A stretch of 64,000 nt of DNA from Siphonodentalium dalli (lineage: Eukaryota; Mollusca; Scaphopoda; Gadilida; Siphonodentaliidae): contig CP136064.1 of NCBI GenBank assembly GCA_032622095.1, positions 126,901,605 to 126,965,604 on the forward strand, in the 5' to 3' direction. Each line of letters opens with the position of its first letter. Positions within the stretch are counted from its first letter, which is position 1. This document shows, in pieces, positions 57,901-64,000 of the stretch. The notes under the pieces are model-generated. The model was not told where the DNA came from. It was given only the letters and a program-made list of their open reading frames with translations, and made no database searches. Both the position numbers and the translations under genes were made by a program.

Positions 57901-58249
57901 CATCTAGGCTGGGGCCACCACTGCTTGTTTTATTTGGTGAAACAACCACAGCCTGTGCAGAATAACAACACTTTAGCTAGATAGAGGGCCATGCATGCCA
58001 GAGAGTAGCTTTATTGGCCAGACATATGTGGTAGGTGATTTATCGTCTAACCTTGATATTTATTTACTTTCATCGACGAATCGAATCGCCAAAGCGCGGG
58101 ACAGGTATGGTGTGTATGTAATCAGTACTATGCCCCGATGTCATGCCTATAAGTAACCACTAGTTAACAGTGTATGCAGTGCAATGTAGACCAATGGGTC
58201 AATGTAATCGTTTTAATTTGGATACAATTTTGCATTACTGGGTAGATTA
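57901..58249. other. No feature recognised
   Basis: AT-rich downstream sequence with no open frame of note. Confidence 0.45.
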
Positions 58250-58630
58250 TTTATTACAAGCTTGTTCCCAGAAGTACAGTGTTATTGCTGTTCCATATTT
58301 ACAGATACGTATGGAATGTATGTTCCATATGCATTATTGAACGTACGTTCCATATGCATCTCGTTGACGTAAAATAACGTAAATGACATTCGCCTCAAAC
58401 ATGGAACCGGAACTATAAAATAAAAGCATCATCACACATGACAAAACACGCCCTCTATGTGCCTAAATAAACCTTTCTAAGTCTGTTTGTTTACTGCACA
58501 GATTCTAGGACGCAAAGCATGTAATAAACACAGAATGACACGATATGTAAATGGGTTTCTTGATACAGTGTCACAGAAGGATAGAACTCGAGGCGCTAGC
58601 TATCCTTCCGCGTATCGTGTCGTTCTGTGT
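58250..58630 (-). mobile_element. Foldback MITE, copy 2
   Basis: Inverted relative to 54854-55256. GCTTGTTCCCAGAAGTACAG, TGTTATTGCTGTTCCATATT and GAACGTACGTTCCATATGCA are followed by the terminal hairpin 58528-58630 (ACACAGAATGACACGAT with ATCGTGTCGTTCTGTGT). The hairpin is shorter than in copy 1. Confidence 0.7.
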
Positions 58631-60129
58631 ATGTATAGTATTCCCTACTAATGCATGTTTTTTCATTGTAAATTGGTTGCAAAAATTGGAAATTGCATCA
58701 CAAATTGTGATGCGAATCTTGTTAAATTGAGCCCTGCCATCTGTCAGCCTGTTCTCTCATCAGACGGTACTCTCCACTTCTGATGTGGCTTCCTTTGCCT
58801 TTGGTGTCATGCCGAGATTTGATTTACTTGATGCAATAAAATTTGAACACTAACTTTTCATCGAGAATATTATTGTACAATTTTCAGGAAAATGTATCGC
58901 ATATAATAAATAAAATGCTACATTATATGCATACAGAAGTACTTGTCCCAGAAATTTGTAAATTTTATTGTAGTCACTTTCAGTGGGTGTCATAAATTTG
59001 TATTCGGTCTGTGCAAAATGTTGTTAAATTGACTGTCCAATTAATTTGCATGATTACATCGTTACAGGGCAATTCTAAACTTACATGTGTATTTTATGGA
59101 GTGATTCATAAACTATGGTAAATATAAGTTAAATTATAAAAATTAATTTTATGATAACCTGTTAAAGAGATGTGAAACACTCCAGTAGGGTGATCCAATA
59201 GAAATGGAGAATATTCTTACTCAAAGTTGTTCTTTTTACGAATATTAATCCAAATTGTCAACACCTACCATCATTCTGATATATTAATTAAATGCACTGA
59301 CTCTGGATGGCAAAATCATTTTTGTTTGTTTGTCGCCGATTGTTGCATCTCGAATCCAGATGTAAATATTTACAATTGAGCTTAGTTTTGATGTTTTCTA
59401 TTGAGTGGTATGGTCGATTTCTTTGAAATTTTCAGCGCTGTTAGTAGAATACTACATTCTCCAGGTTGGCATAACACCTGAATACTAACTTTTCATAAAC
59501 TCGAACAAATCCATAATATGTCTTTAACCTGAACATTTACAGTAAACATCTTCGACACAAATTCATTATTTTTCTATTTCTTGTCGAAAGTAGATCTGTG
59601 TTGTTGATCTGTAATTTATTGAAATTGGCATACAGTCTCCCTTTATAGTCCAGGCACATAAGACATGAAAGTGGAAAAGTAAGGAAATAAATCGGGGGGG
59701 GATCTGAGTTTTTTTATATTTAGCCATAACATCACAGATGTCTCACGTAAAGTTCCCTAAAATCCGATTTGAACTTTCTGAGTTATATAATGTTTTCACA
59801 ACAGTTATATAGATATTTCACAATCATGGAAATAATTGAATGCTGTAACAATATTTCAGCCGAAACAAAATGCACTCAATATTGTTTGATTCACAATTCT
59901 CGAACCGAAGACACCAATTAAAAGGGAAACTTCAAATTAATTTTGCAGAAATGGATATGAAATAAAAGACTGAGCCAAAACAATGACGATTTTGAAGGCA
60001 AACTGTTGTATTCGATATCGGTTTTCTCGGGCTTCTCAAAACATGAACGCAAGCTTAGAGGTGCCACGATTAATCGTATAATTGACGAACCGTTGATAAA
60101 GCCGATACTTGATTACCATTTCCGTCGTC
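58631..60129. other. No gene recognised
   Basis: 1.5 kb of AT-rich sequence with only short chance frames on either strand. Confidence 0.5.
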
Positions 60130-60385
60130 GATTAACCCTTTACCCAACAAAACGGTCAAAACCGGCCAAATAAAGCTTCAACAGCCTAAAATATCTTCGG
60201 TCTGTCTCAATAGAACCATACAAATATGGATATCATTGGAACCGGCTCCTTGACCACATTGTGGTAGTTACAGTTATGCCCAGTGCCAATGCATTCTCTT
60301 ATATATGCGAGTCGACCATAGGTCGACTCGCATATATAAGAGAATGCATTGGCACAGGGCCGTTCTGTTGGGTAAAGGGTTAATC
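60130..60385. mobile_element. MITE with perfect inner hairpin
   Basis: The terminal repeats are GATTAACCCTTTACCCAACA (60130) and, in complement at the right, GATTAACCCTTTACCCAACA (60366-60385). Inside, 60283-60355 is a perfect hairpin with 35-nt arms (GTGCCAATGCATTCTCTTAT...) and loop ATA. Shares AACCCTTT ends and GTGC..GCATTCT words with 62847-63027. Confidence 0.85.
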
Positions 60386-61199
60386 TCCTTTATTTATTTT
60401 GGATGTAGGAAATTGCCAGGTATTATTGAATACCGTGTTTTTTTTACACAGTTTAATCGACAACCAAAGGTTAAACAACCTTTGATTGTGCATCATAGAG
60501 ATTCTGACAACATGAGTATACTTAGATGTTACTAGTACAGGCTATCACTTATCGTGTGGTGACTGCAGAATGAAACTCACTATTACTATTACAATTATTT
60601 AATTTGTTCTGAGTCCTGAAATTTCTGGGTGGGGGGTAGAGATGGGCGGTATTGAAATTTCAATCTCGGTATCAGTAAATTTTCGTTGATTTACCTCTGT
60701 ATCGGTACAGTAATCGGTATTGCTATTAAATAATAAGATCAAAGCAGATATTCCCAGTAAATTATTGTAATTCAAGTTTTTAGCTGAACAATATACATGT
60801 ATATATGACCACGGTCCACGGATCTACTACATTCATGACAATACCTAAATTAGTCAACAAAATTACCTACGTAATTAAGTAATATTCACAAATCTCTTTG
60901 ATGATTTACACGCATGTCGTCGCACTGATTTGAAAAGAGTAAGAGCATGACTACAATATTTTTTCGTGTCAATTGATTTTCGTAACATTTCCATGAGTGA
61001 ATAGAATTGTGAGTAGTAATCAGTGATCACAATTCACAAATTTATGAACGTTGGCGCGATGTCATGAAATAGGCAAACCGGCCATGACAATTTCCGAACT
61101 GCAGATGCCCAAACCCGCGGGTTCATATTCTCCTCCTTGCAGCGTGATATACCATTCATGTATACAATTTAAGAGTCCCTCTTATTTGCAGCAGGCAAG
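60386..61199. other. Unannotated; hAT-like fragment near its start
   Basis: TAGAGATGGGCGGTATTGAA at 60647 with repeated GGTATCAGTA/GGTATTG words to about 60725 resembles a hAT-type MITE end. Otherwise no feature. Confidence 0.4.
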
Positions 61200-61450
61200 C
61201 TACCTGTTACACACGATGCCCAAGTGTTAATTTAAAGTTAACACGTGATCTTTTTTGTCTGATATAGGCACATATGTATAATAAACCGGTAAGTATATAT
61301 ATGTTTAATAAAGTAATTTATAGTAGGATATAAACATATTTGTGCACAACTTTCCAAGATATGCTATTTGCAATTGGCAAGATCAGGTTGTATAAAAATC
61401 TGCAATGCGTATATCAATCGCTATTGCATCACCGTCTAATTATAAAGTAA
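61200..61450 (-). repeat. Dispersed repeat, inverted partner of 7400-7620
   Basis: TATATGTTTAATAAAGTAATT, TATAGTAGGATA, GTGCACAACTT, AAGATATGCT and GCTATTGCATCACCGTCTAA match the complement of the 7.4-7.6 kb copy in the same order. Confidence 0.55.
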
Positions 61451-62469
61451 CCTGTGGGGTTTTCAATTTGTTGTGAACGGGGAGCCCCCCCATAACACGT
61501 GCTTCGATTCCACATGCTTCGATCCAACTTGGGACACAGATACCGAGTTGCCCACGCATTTTCCATTTGGACGGATACCGAAATTGACACATAATGCTCC
61601 AGCTGTGAGTAGTCATATCTCATGATGTTAGTTACATTGTCATTAATATGTTGTGAAGATCAAAGATGCCGTCGGGCAGCTGTGCCCTTGATGTAACAAT
61701 GTTGATATTATAGACTAACACATGCAGTACCGACTTGTTACACCGAGTTATCATAATTATCCGATTCTTGTTGCTTACGTTTGAAATGGTCATACAATTC
61801 ATGCTAATTTTTTGATTGTTATCCACACTCTGGAAGTTTGCTGAAACTTAGTTTCTGTAACATTAGAATTCCTTCTTTTTAGGAACCGCCGGCGGTCCAT
61901 CATGCATTCCTATTTTTATATTGTTTGTATGTTTGGCTATTCATAACACTGAAGTTAATGGCTACGTTCGTTCTAATGAACTCACAATTATTATAACCTT
62001 GACATCGCCGAGTGCTAATCGCCGATTCCGATTATCGGAAAATCACTATATCACTATATATATTAGAGAGAATTTCGTAAATCCCCGATATAATGTTTCT
62101 CTTATACTTCACATCAATTGTTCCTCACACATTTTGAGCGTGTTGTCACTCTTATGGGACTAGCTATTCGATTTTTGACAAAATTTTATTTCCATTCTAT
62201 TTTGGCCATTTTGGGACATACATTCTACTAATATGTTTCACGACTAAGCATTGTTTGTGTATATCTCAAGGTTGTAAGAATTTGGAACTATTTGATCTAT
62301 ATATGACTGCATTCGCATACGGCCTGATGGAAATGCTTCAGAATTTGAACCACTCAGAAAAATCAAGATATTTCAAAAAAGCTCAACTTGGATTTTAGGG
62401 GACTTTCGCCATGTTGTCCATGAAAAACTTAGCTTTCCCCGATTTTCTTTTCCCTAGTGAAACCTAAAT
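61451..62469. other. No gene recognised
   Basis: Short frames on both strands, none with recognisable motifs. GAACCGCCGGCGGTCCATC near 61883 is a small GC-rich palindrome. Confidence 0.45.
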
Positions 62470-62745
62470 TTGGCCTTATTATCAACACATAGCCTCTTGA
62501 TTTTAGAGTTATCCATCTTCATCTGCCATTTGGTCCAATTCTGTCGCTCATCGACTGTTTACTGGGCCACTGATAATTTTAAGTCTCGATGGTAAAAATT
62601 AATAGTTTTCAAAAATTAATATCTAATAACTCTGAGCTATGATAGGTGGGTTCCTTGACTCGAATCAAATAGTTTTTACCCCAAATTCAAATAAATAGTG
62701 AACGAGGGGGCGCTTAATCAGATTATGCATCTTTAAAATGCACAG
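62470..62745 (+). repeat. Direct repeat, partner at 63717-63985
   Basis: AGAGTTATCCATCTTCATC, CTCATCGACT, GGCCACT, GACTCGAAT and TTTTTACCC appear in the same order in both copies, about 1.25 kb apart and diverged. Confidence 0.65.
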
Positions 62746-62846
62746 AAAAGTTCAAAACAGACATGGAAAGAGCCATTAGCAGTCATACCAGCCTAAAGGC
62801 AAATACATTAAACACAATCATGGTTTCTAGTTCTTTACTTCCCACT

Positions 62847-63027
62847 TAACCCTTTCATGACTGGAGTTTCTTGAAATTTTGTGAAAACCCTGTGCGAGTG
62901 CATTCTTTTATACATGTACATAACTTGAGCCAATAAATTATATGATATATGCGAGGCTCCCCATGAAACTGCACTGGCACAGGGTTTTTCATACCGTTCC
63001 AGCGCAGCTCCTGTCATGAAAGGGTTA
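62847..63027. mobile_element. Small MITE
   Basis: The inverted ends are TAACCCTTTCATGAC and its complement, perfect over 15 bp. An inner pair is GAAAACCCTGTGC and GCACAGGGTTTTT. It is related in layout and words to 60130-60385. Confidence 0.75.
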
Positions 63028-63716
63028 TTCATTATGATAGCATGTATTCTTATCGATCAAGGCATATAACAAATTTAATTTTTTTTAGTCATGACATCAG
63101 TATTAAATACCTTTGATTCACACTTGATCAAGTAGAGATGATTTCACAAGTTGTTTAGCATCTGGTAGGTCCCCCCCCAGCGAAAAAAAACTAAAGAAAT
63201 AATTTAATAAAAGTATCACCGCCTCTCCTCTGTTTTTTGCCTATCATTGCCTTAAACACAGGTATATATTTTGTGGTCGTGTTAGATTTTGGTGTTGGTT
63301 ACCCAATTTTACAAAAATGTATTTTGTGCACCCATACTGGCCTTTTGTGAGTTATAGAATTTATCCCATTTCTTTGAATTATGTTGCCAATAAACACGCA
63401 TTTATGATAACGAGGCAGGAATAATAGTTTTAAAGATCATGCACCATGTGGTCAGTTGAAAGATTTTGTTATCAAATGTGTGCTGAATACACAGAGAAGG
63501 TAAGGTGGGTACCCAAAACACTTGTAAGCTGGGTACCCATCGCACCAAAATGTAGTGACAATTAATGACACCTTCAGCTTTATTAAAGGTACTCAATCCA
63601 TTTCGATGGTCCCCATATTCGACAACAACAACATTTTTTGAAATGCCACTTCAGTTATCAGAATTGATTAAATGCCCAAAAATAATGCTGACCATTTTGT
63701 TCAACAAAATTTGGCC
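63028..63716. other. No gene recognised
   Basis: AT-rich. GGTGGGTACCC and GCTGGGTACCC at about 63506-63540 echo the arms of the 15985-16446 MITE. Confidence 0.4.
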
Positions 63717-63985
63717 AGTTTGTCAAATATCTGACACACAAAAGCCACTTGGATGTTAGAGTTATCCATCTTCATCCGCAGTTTGGTTCGGGGCCGTCTT
63801 CTCATCGACTTTTTACCAGGCCACTAAAAAGTACTGATGGTGAAATATAATAGATTTCAAATATTGATATCTGATCACTCTGACTCTGGGTTGGTTCCTG
63901 GACTCGAATAAAATATTTTTTACCCTGAAGCCTAAGAAATATTAATTTGCGAACGTTTGTTCTGATTAAGCATCTTTTAATGTTA
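63717..63985 (+). repeat. Direct repeat, partner of 62470-62745
   Basis: Second copy, reaching almost to the window end. See the words listed for the first copy. Confidence 0.6.
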
Positions 63986-64000
63986 TTATGAGAGCCAGCA

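Noticed and set aside
1-64000. tRNA, rRNA and LTR retrotransposon or viral genes
   Set aside because: I found no tRNA B-box arrangement, rRNA core, long terminal repeats, or gag/pol/integrase motifs by reading. A tRNAscan-SE or RepeatMasker run would settle this.

Overview
This is a 64 kb piece of an animal nuclear genome. It is AT-rich, intron-rich and dominated by layered mobile elements and satellites. Nothing prokaryotic is present: no operons, ribosome binding sites or CRISPR. The LINE type (a PHD finger fused ahead of an AP endonuclease, CR1/L2-like), the abundant Helitron-like repeats and many foldback MITEs suggest a marine invertebrate, perhaps a lophotrochozoan such as a mollusc. 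That assignment is inference.

Layout. 1-4127 is a head-to-tail array of Helitron-like units on the minus strand. 4.4-6.5 kb holds two foldback elements. 6.5-9.2 kb is mostly featureless. 9.2-12.8 kb is a nest of DNA transposons: a TA-flanked element with a MITE inside it, and a Mutator-like foldback with an 11-bp target duplication. 12.9-21.0 kb is a cluster of copies of one TIR family (GATCCCCCGA ends) mixed with other MITEs and Helitrons. 21.1-22.6 kb is a LINE 5' fragment split by a TA-flanked transposon. 24.7-33.1 kb is a large unequal inverted repeat. It carries a GC-rich 141-bp satellite (about 33 copies in one arm, under two in the other) and two opposed arrays of a decayed C2H2 zinc-finger repeat around a complete Helitron. 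35.5-37.3 kb is a short tandem duplication separated by a hAT-type element with 8-bp target duplications.

The only convincing host gene candidate is a small five-exon gene on the plus strand, 40033-56885. Its exons are 82, 56, 74, 52 and 76 nt including the stop. All donors are GTAAGT or GTGAGT, all acceptors are AG, and all intron phases agree. The frame runs 111 codons to TAA, with one in-frame TGA at codon 80. I do not recognise the protein. Its introns hold most of the repeats between 40 and 57 kb: foldbacks, a Harbinger-type MITE with a paralogous empty site, 160-bp and 170-bp tandem arrays arranged as a 5 kb inverted repeat, a LINE 3' end with its (TCTTA)n tail, and a complete Helitron.

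57-64 kb, downstream of the gene, contains dispersed repeats and small MITEs and no supported gene. Apart from the five-exon gene, every long open frame I examined is explained by a repeat or lacks coding support.
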